DNA from: Halospina denitrificans
GTDB taxonomy: Bacteria > Pseudomonadota > Gammaproteobacteria > Pseudomonadales > Oleiphilaceae
NCBI RefSeq assembly: GCF_004364635.1
Contig: NZ_SOAX01000005.1
Location: 1 to 64,000 of the forward strand
DNA: 64,000 bases
Direction: 5' to 3'
Shown here one piece after another: positions 8,194 to 17,192 of this stretch (within the stretch, counting starts at the first letter, position 1; each line of letters starts with the position of its first letter). The notes under the pieces were generated by a model, which was given only the letters and a program-made list of their open reading frames with translations, searched no databases and was not told the DNA's origin. A program made the translations under genes and the position numbers.

Positions 8194-9952
8194 TGCTGCG
8201 TTCGGCAATGGTCCTCTCCGGATCCTGATTGCCGAGGATAACCATAGCGACCGGATGATCCTCCATGCCATCCTGACCCGCCAGGGGCATGAGGTCGTCA
8301 TGGCCACTGATGGCATGGAAGCGGTTGAGGCATTCCACCGGGAAGCCCCCCAGATGGTGCTTCTGGATGCCATGATGCCGAGAATGGATGGTCTGGAGGC
8401 GGCGCGCGAGATTAAGGCCGCAGCCGGTGAGCAGCTTGTTCCCATCATCTTTCTCACCTCCCTGAGCGACCCGGAATCCCTGGCCTCCTGCCTGGAGGTC
8501 GGTGGTGATGACTTCCTCTCCAAGCCCTACAACCGGGTTATTCTCCGCGCCAAGATCAATGCCTTCCGACGCATGCGCGAACTCCACCAGAGTCTGCAGA
8601 ACGAGCGGGATCGCACGCATCAGCGCAACGAGCAGATGCTGCATGAGCAGGAGATGGCACGCCGGGTTTTTGACAATATTGCTCACCGCGGCTGTCTGGG
8701 GGCCGAAAATATCCGTTATGAAGCATCTCCCATGTCCATCTTCAATGGGGACGTTCTTTTTGCGTCACCCAAGCCCTCCGGTGGGGTTCACCTGTTCGTG
8801 GGTGACTTCACGGGGCATGGACTGCCGGCAGCGATCGGCGCGGTTCCCCTGGCGGAAATCTTCTACGGCATGACCGCCAAGGGCTTCGCCATCAGCGATA
8901 TATTGCGGGAAATGAACCGTAAGATGCAGGCCATTCTGCCCACGGGCGTGTTCTGTTGCGCCGCCATGGTGGACCTTAACCTGAAATCCGGACACGCCGA
9001 GGTGTGGAATGGCGGACTGCCGAGCGGCTACCTGTTGCGTCATGATGGCAGCAGGGATGAACTGCGTTCCCGCCACCTGCCGTTGGGCATCCTGCCCGCG
9101 GACCGCTTCTCGGCGGCCTGTGAGCGCCACGCCATGGAGGTGGGAGAACACCTTCTGCTGTGCTCAGATGGGGTGATGGAGAGCGTGAACCGCGAAGGTG
9201 AGATGTTTGGTGAGGACCGCATCCTTGAGGTGCTCGCCGGGGGCGGCACGCCTTCCGATGTGTTTGAACGCCTGCGCGGAGCCGTGCGTTCCTTCGCGGA
9301 GGGGGTTGGCAGTGAGGACGATATCACCATCCTCGATGTGGCAATGGCTGAGGAATCACTGCTTGAGGCGGTGGAGCCGGAAGTATTGCCGGATACCGGC
9401 GCGGGGCCGCTGGACTGGGAGATGACCTATGAACTGCGCAATGAAACCCTGGCTCGGTTCAATCCCGTTCCACTGCTGCTCCACATCTGTATGGATGTTC
9501 CCGGGCTGAGGCTGTTCAGCGGCGAACTCTACACCATCATTACTGAGCTGTTTAACAATGCTCTTGAGCACGGCGTTCTGCGGTTGCCGTCATCGCTCAA
9601 GGATTCCCCGGCAGGGTTTTCCCGCTATTACAGTGAGCGTGAGCGCCTCCTTGGTGAGATCAGGCATGGTGCTGTTTCCATCCGGCTCGAGCACAGGCCG
9701 GATCCGCAACGCCGGGGTGGTCGACTCCTGATCAGGGTGGAGGACAGCGGCGACGGCTTCTCCGGGGAAGCACTCTCCCAATCCCTTGCCCATAACGGGC
9801 TTTCGGGGCGTGGCCTCGCGCTTGTACGGCAACTCTGCAATAACGTACGCTTATGCGGAAAGGGCAACTGTATTGAGGCGGAATTTGTGTGGCATGCCGG
9901 GCGCGGTGAATCGCGCTCCGGGGTGTCCGAGGAGGGAAACAGCCATGAGTGA
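8183..9952 (+). CDS. hsbR: Response regulator / PP2C phosphatase / HATPase fusion HsbR
   Basis: A 589-residue three-module signalling protein. Residues 12-128 form a receiver domain with phospho-acceptor Asp62 (DAMMPRMDG) and Lys114. A charged helical linker (about 130-165) follows. Residues 175-392 form a SpoIIE-type PP2C phosphatase with metal-binding Asp208 (GDFTGHG), Asp329 (SDGVMES) and the SEDDIT motif at 377-382. Residues 440-570 form an RsbW-like ATPase/kinase with the N box (ELFNNALEHG, 455-464) and G boxes (DSGDGF; LSGRGL). In Pseudomonas, HptB phosphorylates HsbR, which in turn acts on HsbA. The likely start is a TTG at 8183 overlapping hsbA by 10 bp; no in-frame ATG precedes the receiver domain. 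It overlaps hptB by 8 bp, so translation is probably coupled. Confidence 0.88.
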   Translation: MTTDAAFGNGPLRILIAEDNHSDRMILHAILTRQGHEVVMATDGMEAVEAFHREAPQMVLLDAMMPRMDGLEAAREIKAAAGEQLVPIIFLTSLSDPESLASCLEVGGDDFLSKPYNRVILRAKINAFRRMRELHQSLQNERDRTHQRNEQMLHEQEMARRVFDNIAHRGCLGAENIRYEASPMSIFNGDVLFASPKPSGGVHLFVGDFTGHGLPAAIGAVPLAEIFYGMTAKGFAISDILREMNRKMQAILPTGVFCCAAMVDLNLKSGHAEVWNGGLPSGYLLRHDGSRDELRSRHLPLGILPADRFSAACERHAMEVGEHLLLCSDGVMESVNREGEMFGEDRILEVLAGGGTPSDVFERLRGAVRSFAEGVGSEDDITILDVAMAEESLLEAVEPEVLPDTGAGPLDWEMTYELRNETLARFNPVPLLLHICMDVPGLRLFSGELYTIITELFNNALEHGVLRLPSSLKDSPAGFSRYYSERERLLGEIRHGAVSIRLEHRPDPQRRGGRLLIRVEDSGDGFSGEALSQSLAHNGLSGRGLALVRQLCNNVRLCGKGNCIEAEFVWHAGRGESRSGVSEEGNSHE

Positions 9953-10292
9953 TCAACAGCACCTGGATCATGAGGCCCTTACGGAACTGCGTGATGTCAT
10001 GGAGGATGAATTCAATATCCTGATCAATACTTTCCTCCAGGATGCGGATGAGCGTCTCCGGCAGCTTTCTGAAGCGGCCCGGGCGGAGGACGCCGACAGC
10101 TTTCGCAAGGTGGCCCATAGCTTCAAGGGCAGCTGTATCAATATAGGCGCGCCCATTCTCGCGGAGTGCTGCTTTGCCGCCGAGCAGGCCGGGAGGGAGG
10201 ATAATCTTTCACAGAGTGGGCAGCAGGTTGCCGCGATTGAAGAAGAGCTGGCAACCGTCAGCGAGCAACTGCGGCGCTATGTGCGCGAGTGA
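9945..10292 (+). CDS. hptB: Histidine phosphotransfer protein HptB
   Basis: A 115-residue HPt domain protein. The phospho-accepting residue is His58 in the motif KVAHSFKGSC. The protein is otherwise a helical bundle of the usual HPt length. In P. aeruginosa, HptB receives phosphate from hybrid kinases such as RetS, PA1611 and SagS and passes it to HsbR. The gene starts inside the end of hsbR (ATG 9945, GGAGGG upstream). No hybrid sensor kinase lies in this window, so the input kinase must be elsewhere. Confidence 0.86.
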   Translation: MSDQQHLDHEALTELRDVMEDEFNILINTFLQDADERLRQLSEAARAEDADSFRKVAHSFKGSCINIGAPILAECCFAAEQAGREDNLSQSGQQVAAIEEELATVSEQLRRYVRE

Positions 10293-10387
10293 GCCCCACC
10301 TGTTAATTCCGGCCTCCAAACTGCTTATCAGGTCCTGAGCCCTCAGTCCCTGCAGTTCACATAACAGGAAGGGAGAGCCGTTTCCGA

Positions 10388-11197
10388 ATGAATATCCCGG
10401 TACAGGTGATTGCGGTCACCGGCGGCAAGGGCGGTGCTGGCAGGAGTAATGTGTCGGTCAATCTCGGCATCGCACTGTCCCAGATGGGGCGCCGGGTCGT
10501 GCTTATGGACGCGGACCTCGGGCTTGCCAATATTGATGTGCTTCTCGGGATCAACGCCGGCCTCAATATCTCCGATGTCCTCGCGGGGGAGTGCTCCCTG
10601 CGGGATATCCTCGTGGATGGGCCTGCAGGGATCAGGATTGTTCCCGCCGCCTCCGGCGTTCAGCGCATGACCAACCTCTCCCAGATGGAGTACGCCGGAC
10701 TCATTTCCGGCTTCAGTGAACTTGGCGACGAAGTGGACGTACTGATTGTGGACACCGCCGCGGGCATATCCGAATCCGTGGTGACGTTTCTGCGCGCGTC
10801 CCAGGAGTTGTTGCTGGTGGTCAATGATGAACCTACTTCCATCACCGATGCCTACGCGCTGATCAAGCTCATGAATCGTGACTATGACACTCATCGGTTC
10901 CGGGTTCTTGCCAACATGGTCACGAGTGAACACGAGGGCAAAGCACTATATGACAAGCTGTACCGGGTGACTGAGCGGTTTCTGGATGTTGCGCTACACT
11001 ATGTGGGCAGTATCCCGCTTGATGATGCCGTCAGGAAGGCGGTAAAACGGCAGAAAGCCGTCCTCGAGCTGTATCCGGGCTCCAGGGCCTCCAATGCGTT
11101 CCGCGAGCTGGCCAGAAAGGTCAATCAGTGGCCGCTGCCCTCGACGCCCAGGGGCCACCTGGAATTCTTCGTTGAACGGCTTCTGGGCCCCCGATGA
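10388..11197 (+). CDS. flhG: FlhG/FleN-like MinD-family ATPase with Arg in the P-loop
   Basis: A 269-residue protein close to FleN/FlhG over its full length, including the DADLGLANIDVLLG switch region, the DTAAGI Walker B-like motif and the C-terminal WPLP..PRGHLEFFVERL signature. FleN limits flagellar number by antagonising FleQ and works with FlhF. The deviant Walker A reads GGKGGAGRSN: signature Lys14 is kept but the second, phosphate-binding lysine is replaced by Arg19 (codon AGG). Family members normally have GKGGVGK[ST]. It follows hptB by 95 bp and precedes the ccm operon; no flhF or fliA lies beside it. It may be a second, FleQ-linked copy with altered ATPase activity, or an atypical FlhG. 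Confidence 0.82.
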   Translation: MNIPVQVIAVTGGKGGAGRSNVSVNLGIALSQMGRRVVLMDADLGLANIDVLLGINAGLNISDVLAGECSLRDILVDGPAGIRIVPAASGVQRMTNLSQMEYAGLISGFSELGDEVDVLIVDTAAGISESVVTFLRASQELLLVVNDEPTSITDAYALIKLMNRDYDTHRFRVLANMVTSEHEGKALYDKLYRVTERFLDVALHYVGSIPLDDAVRKAVKRQKAVLELYPGSRASNAFRELARKVNQWPLPSTPRGHLEFFVERLLGPR

Positions 11198-11236
11198 AAA
11201 AACACGAATGAACAGCAAATCCTGCCTGTTTTCTAT

Positions 11237-11242
11237 ATAATA
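11237..11242 (+). promoter_or_regulatory. Possible -10 box of the ccm operon
   Basis: A perfect TATAAT sits in an AT-rich patch 52 bp before the ccmA start, within the 97-bp gap after flhG. The -35 region at 11214-11219 (AGCAAA) is poor, so this is a weak call. Confidence 0.3.
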
Positions 11243-11294
11243 GTCGCCCGCCGGATCGAGGCCAAACCGGAATCCACTCCCAGCCGGGGAAAGA

Positions 11295-11933
11295 ATGAGC
11301 ACCACCTTACTGGAAGCCAGGCAGCTGTATTGTGAGCGGGACGACCGCGTGCTGTTCAGCGGCCTTGACCTCAGCGTCGGTTCGGGCGATATCGTCCGCA
11401 TAGCCGGACCCAACGGTGCTGGCAAGACAACACTGCTGCGGGTTCTGGCGGGGCTCAACCTCTCTTTTGAAGGCGGTTTGAGCTGGTACGGGTACCCCCT
11501 GCACCAACAGCGTGATTGGTACCAGGCGAACATGCTGTTCCTCGGCCACAGGGCTGGCATTACGGCCTCCCTGACGCCCCTGGAGAATCTGCGCTGCTGG
11601 GTTGATATGCGGCGCCCCCATCGGGAGGAATTACTGTGGGAAGCCCTGGCGGATGTCGGACTTGAAGGCTATGAGGATATACCGTCGGCGCACCTGTCTG
11701 CCGGGCAGCAACGTCGTGTGGCCCTGGCGCGGCTCTATCTTTCCACCGAGCCTGTTTGGCTTCTGGACGAGGCGTTCACCGCTATCGATCAGGGAGCCGT
11801 AAAGGTGCTTGAAAGTCTTATCAGCAGCCGGGCTGCCCAGGGCGGTGCCGTGGTACTGAGCACGCATCACCGGTTACAGCTTGATGAATGCCGCGTCCTG
11901 GAGCTCGGGGGGAGCCTTGGCTTTGCAACCTGA
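11295..11933 (+). CDS. ccmA: Cytochrome c biogenesis ATP-binding export protein CcmA
   Basis: ATPase of the CcmABCD complex, which releases holo-CcmE carrying haem in the periplasm. The 212-residue single ABC domain has Walker A GPNGAGKTT (38-46), the signature LSAGQQRR and Walker B WLLDEA. Length matches CcmA (about 205-215). It is the first gene of a complete ccmABCDEFGHI operon and overlaps the ccmB start by a few bases if ccmB uses the TTG at 11923. Confidence 0.95.
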   Translation: MSTTLLEARQLYCERDDRVLFSGLDLSVGSGDIVRIAGPNGAGKTTLLRVLAGLNLSFEGGLSWYGYPLHQQRDWYQANMLFLGHRAGITASLTPLENLRCWVDMRRPHREELLWEALADVGLEGYEDIPSAHLSAGQQRRVALARLYLSTEPVWLLDEAFTAIDQGAVKVLESLISSRAAQGGAVVLSTHHRLQLDECRVLELGGSLGFAT

Positions 11934-12648
11934 ATCACGGACCCCGGTCACACTGAGAGAGTCGGGCGACGGGCTGATAAGGGCCGGTGTGACAACGTTC
12001 CGCCGGGAGCTGCTGATCGCCTTTCGGGAGAAACAGGATGTCATCAATCCACTGGTTTTCTTCGTGCTGATTGTGTCGCTTTTCCCGCTTGGCATCAGCC
12101 CAGAGACTGAGTTTCTCCGTGATGCGGGAGCGGGTATCATCTGGGTGGCGGCCCTATTGGCCATCCTCTTGTCGCTGAACATGCTTTTCCGCAATGACTA
12201 TGCGGACGGTTATCTGGAACAATGGGTGCTGTCGCCGCAGCCGCTGGCAATGATGGCGCTGGTGAGAGTGTCGGCGGTCTGGGTCGCGTCGGTTGTTCCG
12301 TTGCTGCTGCTTGTGCCGCTGCTTGGGTTGATGCTTCATCTTCCTGCCGAGCGCATTGGCGTTCTGACGCTGACACTGCTGATGGGCTCCCCTGTGCTGC
12401 TGCTGATCGGGGCCATTGGCGCGGCGCTGACAGTCAGTGTGCGCAACAGTGGCATGCTTCTGGCGTTGCTGATGACCCCCTTCTATGTCCCGGTGCTGAT
12501 TTTCGGGACCGGCGCCGTAACCGCGTTTGGACAGGGGGCCTCCATTACCGGCCATCTTGCAATACTGGGCGCAATGCTGGCTCTTGCCATAGTATTGGCT
12601 CCATTAGCGATTGCCGCGGGGCTACGTATGAGCGTGGCAAATGGCTGA
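11923..12648 (+). CDS. ccmB: Haem exporter membrane protein CcmB
   Basis: Membrane subunit of the CcmAB transporter. About six hydrophobic segments follow the NPLVFF motif, and alignment with family members begins at about residue 23 (VTTFRRELL). The start is uncertain: a TTG at 11923 has a strong GGGGGAG 8 bases upstream and gives 241 residues overlapping ccmA, whereas a GTG at 11989 gives 219 residues, closer to the usual 220. I list the TTG because of its ribosome-binding site. The gene is in the ccm operon, 20 bp before ccmC. Confidence 0.9.
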   Translation: MQPESRTPVTLRESGDGLIRAGVTTFRRELLIAFREKQDVINPLVFFVLIVSLFPLGISPETEFLRDAGAGIIWVAALLAILLSLNMLFRNDYADGYLEQWVLSPQPLAMMALVRVSAVWVASVVPLLLLVPLLGLMLHLPAERIGVLTLTLLMGSPVLLLIGAIGAALTVSVRNSGMLLALLMTPFYVPVLIFGTGAVTAFGQGASITGHLAILGAMLALAIVLAPLAIAAGLRMSVANG

Positions 12649-12668
12649 ACCAACAGGACCTGCATAAC

Positions 12669-13406
12669 ATGTGGCAGTGGTTTCACAAACTGGGCTCTCC
12701 CAAATGGTTTTTCGGCATTGCGGGTCGACTGATCCCCTGGCTTGGGTTCGGTGCCCTGATACTGCTCGGGGTGGGCATTGTCTGGGGGCTCCTGTTTGCG
12801 CCCGCGGACTATCAGCAGGGTGACAGTTACCGGATCATCTTCATTCACGTGCCCTCCGCCTATCTGGGGCAGTCCCTCTATGTGGCCATGGCCGTTGCTG
12901 GCGCGGTTGGACTGATCTGGCGCATGAAGATGGCGGATACCTTTATTGCCGCAACAGCGCCGGTTGGTGCCGCCCTGACGTTCGTGGCACTGTTCACCGG
13001 TGCCGTCTGGGGTAAACCCACCTGGGGCACCTGGTGGGTCTGGGATGCGCGCCTGACGTCCATGCTCCTGCTGTTCTTTCTCTACCTTGGGGTTATGGCG
13101 TTGCGCCGTGCCCTTGAGGATCCGGAAAACCGGGCTAGGGCCAGTGCCATACTGACCCTGGTCGGTGTGGTGAATATCCCGATCATCAAGTTCTCGGTTG
13201 AATGGTGGAATACCCTGCACCAACCGGCGTCGATCAAGATGACGGAGGCGCCCGCCATGCCCGCCTCGATGTGGGTACCTCTTTTGATCTGTGCCATCGG
13301 CTTTCACCTGCTTGCCGGTTGGCTCATCCTGATGCGGATGCGTAATGAAATACTCTACAGGGAGCGCCGGGCCCGCTGGGTCCGGGACTGGCTCCTGTCA
13401 CAATGA
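12669..13406 (+). CDS. ccmC: Haem handling protein CcmC
   Basis: Loads haem onto CcmE. The 245-residue integral membrane protein has six predicted helices, the tryptophan-rich periplasmic WWD-type motif WGTWWVWD (119-126), and the flanking histidines His60 and the one in NTLHQ that coordinate haem in this family. The ATG at 12669 gives the normal length. Its stop codon is followed directly by the first possible ATG of ccmD. Confidence 0.95.
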   Translation: MWQWFHKLGSPKWFFGIAGRLIPWLGFGALILLGVGIVWGLLFAPADYQQGDSYRIIFIHVPSAYLGQSLYVAMAVAGAVGLIWRMKMADTFIAATAPVGAALTFVALFTGAVWGKPTWGTWWVWDARLTSMLLLFFLYLGVMALRRALEDPENRARASAILTLVGVVNIPIIKFSVEWWNTLHQPASIKMTEAPAMPASMWVPLLICAIGFHLLAGWLILMRMRNEILYRERRARWVRDWLLSQ

Positions 13407-13421
13407 ATGGGTGATGCGTTA

Positions 13422-13634
13422 ATGCAGTTCGATTCGTTACAGTCGCTGATCGCGATGAATGGATACGGTGCCTATGTGTGGTCCTCGTATCTGGTATTTC
13501 TTGTTGTCATAGCCGCACTGGTTCTGGGTACGCGACTGCAGTATCGGCGGATAGTGCTGGATCAGCAGCGGTTGGTCCGAATTGAATCCCGTAAGGCAAG
13601 TGAGAGGAAACCACAGAATGAATCCGGTTCGTAA
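13422..13634 (+). CDS. ccmD: Haem exporter protein CcmD
   Basis: Small membrane protein that stabilises the CcmABC-CcmE complex. The 70 residues contain the family motif MNGYGAYVW followed by one transmembrane helix and a basic cytoplasmic tail. I chose the ATG at 13422 with GGGTGA upstream; an ATG at 13407, touching the ccmC stop codon, would add five residues. It overlaps ccmE by 17 bp. Confidence 0.9.
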   Translation: MQFDSLQSLIAMNGYGAYVWSSYLVFLVVIAALVLGTRLQYRRIVLDQQRLVRIESRKASERKPQNESGS

Positions 13635-14121
13635 GCGTCGACTGACGATTATTGTTGTACTGCTCGCCGGATTCTCGGTGGCCGTGGCCCTGGTGTTGGT
13701 GGCCCTGCAGGAGAACATGAACCTGTTCTACAGTCCTGCCGAGATTGCAGCGGGGAAAGCGCCTGTTGACCAACGGATTCGAGCGGGCGGACTGGTTGAG
13801 CAGGACAGTGTAGAACGCGATTCAGACTCGCTGCGGGTGCACTTCCGGATCACGGATAATGACGGGCGCGTACGGGTACAGTACGACGGCATTCTTCCGG
13901 ATCTGTTCCGTGAAGGGCAGGGTGTGGTCGCTTTGGGTAAACTCAACCAGAATGGGGTGCTTGTCGCGGACCAGGTCCTTGCCAAACACGACGAGGAATA
14001 CATGCCGCCCGAGGTGGAGCAGGCGCTCAAGGATGCCGGCCGTCTCAAGGAAGGAAGCGGGGGCGGCTATTACCCGAAAGGTGAAGGGGAATCGCCAGAG
14101 CAACAGGGTGATGGTGCCTGA
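13618..14121 (+). CDS. ccmE: Cytochrome c-type biogenesis haem chaperone CcmE
   Basis: Periplasmic haem chaperone anchored by one N-terminal helix (about residues 9-30). The haem is bound covalently by the histidine of the H-x-x-x-Y motif, here His124 and Tyr128 (HDEEY). The 167-residue length and the glycine-rich, acidic C-terminus are normal. The ATG at 13618, after GAGAGGAAA, fits better than the in-frame ATG at 13582. Confidence 0.95.
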   Translation: MNPVRKRRLTIIVVLLAGFSVAVALVLVALQENMNLFYSPAEIAAGKAPVDQRIRAGGLVEQDSVERDSDSLRVHFRITDNDGRVRVQYDGILPDLFREGQGVVALGKLNQNGVLVADQVLAKHDEEYMPPEVEQALKDAGRLKEGSGGGYYPKGEGESPEQQGDGA

Positions 14122-14163
14122 GCACCATTCCGTCCAGTCACCGTCTAACCAACAGGCAACACG

Positions 14164-16173
14164 ATGATCCCGGAACTTGGAAATTTTGCGCTGATACTGG
14201 CTCTGCTGCTGGCAATTGCGTTGACCGTTATCCCCATGGTGGGATCAACGATCCGCCATCCCGGACTGATGGGTTTTGACCGACCACTGGCGGCAGGCGT
14301 TTTTGTGCTGCTTGCGCTCAGTTTTGGCTGTCTGACCTACGCCTTCATGACCGATGACTTCTCGGTCGCCTATGTCGCGAACAACAGCAACAGCATGCTG
14401 CCCTGGTACTATAAGTTCAGCGCCGTCTGGGGCGGCCATGAGGGGTCCATGCTGCTCTGGGTGCTCATTCTCGGGGGCTGGACCCTGGCGGTAGCGACTT
14501 TCAGCCGGAATCTACCCGATGAAATGCGGGCACGCGTTCTGTCCATCATGGGGTTGGTTGGCGTCGGTTTCATGCTGTTCACGCTGGTTACTTCGAACCC
14601 CTTCGACCGCACTCTTCCGAATGTGCCCCAGGACGGGGCCGACCTGAATCCGTTGCTGCAGGATTTCGGGCTGATCGTCCATCCTCCGATGCTGTACATG
14701 GGCTATGTGGGCTTTTCGGTGGTTTTCGCATTTGCCATTGCCTCACTGATCGGGGGGCGTCTGGATGCCGTCTGGGCGCGCTGGTCCCGGCCCTGGACCA
14801 CGGTGGCCTGGGCTTTCCTGACCCTGGGCATCGCTCTGGGGAGCTGGTGGGCCTACTACGAGCTCGGCTGGGGCGGCTGGTGGTTCTGGGACCCGGTGGA
14901 GAACGCCTCGTTTATGCCCTGGCTTGTCGGCACGGCACTGATCCACTCTCTGGCAGTGACTGAAAAACGCGGTGTATTCAAGAGCTGGACGGTATTGCTG
15001 GCCATCCTCACCTTCTCGTTGAGTATCCTCGGTACCTTCCTGGTCCGCTCCGGCGTGCTTACCTCCGTGCATGCCTTTGCCACGGACCCGGAACGGGGCT
15101 TTTTCATACTGGTGATGCTCGCGATCACCGTTCTCGGCTCACTGACTCTCTACGCCATCCGCGCGCCCGCGGTTCGCGGTCGTACGGGCTTTACCCTGCT
15201 GTCCCGGGAAGCACTGCTGCTGCTGAACAATGTCTTTCTGGTCGTGGCCACACTGGTGGTCCTGTTGGGTACCATCTTCCCCCTGATTCTTGATTACATG
15301 GATAAGGGCACGATTTCGGTGGGCGAGCCCTACTTCAATATCACCTTTGTGCCCCTGGCGCTTGGACTGGGGCTGGTTCTGGGTGTGGGGGTTGTTACCC
15401 GCTGGAAGCGCACCCCTGCTGACCTGGTCATCCGTAAGCTGACAGTGCCTGCTGCACTGAGTGTGCTGGTGGCGCTGGTGGTGCCTCCGCTCACTGTCGG
15501 GGGCACCCACATCCTGACCGTTATTGGCATTGCAGTCTCATGCTGGGTTGCCTTCGCGACTCTCTATGATATGTGGCAGAGCAGCGCCAGCCGTCACGGA
15601 CGTCTGTACGGGGTGAAACGTTTCTCGCGCAGCTATTACGGGATGGTTCTGGGGCACGTGGGACTGGCAATAACTATGGCCGGGGCAACCATGGTGTCGA
15701 TGCATGGTGTTGAGCAGGACCGCCGTATGTCACCGGGCGATCGTGTGGAGGTTGCAGGCTTTGAGTGGCACTTCGCGGATCTGGGTGAGCGCGAAGGGGC
15801 GAATTTCACGGCCGAACGGGCACGGTTTGATGTCTATCGGGACGGTGAGCTTGTTGCCACGGTCTTCCCCGAAAAGCGCCATTATCCGGTGCGTATGAAT
15901 GTAATGACCAACGCGGGTATAAGCGCCGGGTTCTTCCGCGATCTCTTCGTGGCACTCGGGGAGTCCGTCGAAGGCGAGGTTGCATGGAGTGTGCGCATCC
16001 AATACAAGCCACTGGTGCGCTGGCTCTGGCTCGGTGCACTGATGATGGCGGCTGGCGGTGCCTTCGCGGTCAGTGATAAACGCTACCGCGTGCGTCAGCG
16101 GCGGACTGTCACCGCCGATGAGAAGTCGCGTTCGGCGGGCACGGCGAGTTCGGCAGGGGAGGCGACAGCATGA
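14164..16173 (+). CDS. ccmF: Haem lyase CcmF
   Basis: Large membrane subunit of the CcmFGH haem ligation complex. The 669 residues form about 15 hydrophobic helices, contain the WWD signature GWGGWWFWDPVENASFMPWL in the first half and a soluble periplasmic domain near the C-terminus. The stop overlaps the ccmG start (ATGA), indicating translational coupling. Confidence 0.96.
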   Translation: MIPELGNFALILALLLAIALTVIPMVGSTIRHPGLMGFDRPLAAGVFVLLALSFGCLTYAFMTDDFSVAYVANNSNSMLPWYYKFSAVWGGHEGSMLLWVLILGGWTLAVATFSRNLPDEMRARVLSIMGLVGVGFMLFTLVTSNPFDRTLPNVPQDGADLNPLLQDFGLIVHPPMLYMGYVGFSVVFAFAIASLIGGRLDAVWARWSRPWTTVAWAFLTLGIALGSWWAYYELGWGGWWFWDPVENASFMPWLVGTALIHSLAVTEKRGVFKSWTVLLAILTFSLSILGTFLVRSGVLTSVHAFATDPERGFFILVMLAITVLGSLTLYAIRAPAVRGRTGFTLLSREALLLLNNVFLVVATLVVLLGTIFPLILDYMDKGTISVGEPYFNITFVPLALGLGLVLGVGVVTRWKRTPADLVIRKLTVPAALSVLVALVVPPLTVGGTHILTVIGIAVSCWVAFATLYDMWQSSASRHGRLYGVKRFSRSYYGMVLGHVGLAITMAGATMVSMHGVEQDRRMSPGDRVEVAGFEWHFADLGEREGANFTAERARFDVYRDGELVATVFPEKRHYPVRMNVMTNAGISAGFFRDLFVALGESVEGEVAWSVRIQYKPLVRWLWLGALMMAAGGAFAVSDKRYRVRQRRTVTADEKSRSAGTASSAGEATA

Positions 16174-16703
16174 ATCGTCTGTGGCTCTTTCTACCGCTGG
16201 CACTGGCCATCACTCTGGGGATGGTTCTCTATTTTGGTCTCGGGCAGGATCCCAGCAAGCTGGATTCCGCACTGGTCGGCGAGTCCGTGCCGGATTTCCA
16301 GTTACCCTTGTTGCAAACACCGGAACAGCAGGTGGGCTCCGAGGTGTTCAGCGGCAAAGTCCAGCTTCTTAATGTCTGGGGAACCTGGTGTGCGGCCTGC
16401 CGCGTGGAGCATGCCCAGCTCAACAAGCTCGCCGAGCAGGGTGTGCCCATTGTGGGTTTGAATTACAAGGATGAACGCCCGGCTGCCCTGGAATGGCTTG
16501 AGCAACGCGGTAATCCCTACTCAACCGTGATCTATGACCCGGAAGGCAGCCTCGGGTTTGATCTGGGGGTTTACGGGGCTCCGGAGACCTACCTGATCGA
16601 CACCGAGGGTGTTGTCCGACACCGTCACGTCGGGGTAGTCGATCAGGAAGTCTGGGAGTCCGACTTCAAACCGCTCTATGAGGAGTACCGCGATGACTCC
16701 TGA
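16170..16703 (+). CDS. ccmG: Thiol:disulfide interchange protein CcmG/DsbE
   Basis: Membrane-anchored periplasmic thioredoxin-like protein that reduces the apocytochrome c CXXCH cysteines. An N-terminal anchor spans residues 4-23. The active site is WGTWCAAC with Cys74 and Cys77. The 177 residues fit the family. It overlaps ccmF by 4 bp and ccmH by 11 bp. Confidence 0.95.
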   Translation: MNRLWLFLPLALAITLGMVLYFGLGQDPSKLDSALVGESVPDFQLPLLQTPEQQVGSEVFSGKVQLLNVWGTWCAACRVEHAQLNKLAEQGVPIVGLNYKDERPAALEWLEQRGNPYSTVIYDPEGSLGFDLGVYGAPETYLIDTEGVVRHRHVGVVDQEVWESDFKPLYEEYRDDS

Positions 16704-17166
16704 ATGGCGCCGATTGCTCATCCTGTTGGTGGTGCTCATCACCGTTTTCCCGCTCAACGGGCAGGCCCGTGAAGAGCGCATGGACGATCCCGAGCTGCAG
16801 CAGCGTTTCAGCGATCTGGCGGATGAGCTGCGCTGCCCCAAGTGCCAGAACGAAACCATTGCGGAATCGGGAGCGCCGATCTCCAGTGATATGCGGGAGC
16901 GGGTCCGGCAGCTTTTGCGGGAAGGGTACACCGATGAGGAGATCCTGGAAGCCATGGTGGCGCGTTTCGGCGATTTCGTTCGTTACCGCCCTGAGTTCGA
17001 GCCACGGACCTGGATTCTCTGGCTGGGCCCCTTTGTTGCTATCGCGGTTGGTATTGGAGTGGTGGTCATGATCACGCTTCGTACCCGGCGTCGCACAAAG
17101 GATGAGTCTCCCGTGTTATCCGATGAGGAACGTCAGCGTGCCGAGCAGTGGCTACGCGACGACTGA
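16693..17166 (+). CDS. ccmH: Cytochrome c-type biogenesis protein CcmH
   Basis: Thiol-reducing partner of CcmG and CcmF. A signal or anchor segment at residues 7-24 is followed by the family motif LRCPKCQN with Cys48 and Cys51, a helical bundle, and a second membrane helix at about 112-133. The 157-residue form is the short CcmH; the C-terminal TPR part of E. coli CcmH is the separate gene ccmI here. The ATG at 16693 lies within the end of ccmG. Confidence 0.94.
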   Translation: MTPEWRRLLILLVVLITVFPLNGQAREERMDDPELQQRFSDLADELRCPKCQNETIAESGAPISSDMRERVRQLLREGYTDEEILEAMVARFGDFVRYRPEFEPRTWILWLGPFVAIAVGIGVVVMITLRTRRRTKDESPVLSDEERQRAEQWLRDD

Positions 17167-17192
17167 ACTGATTCAATTTGAGTGAGTAATCC

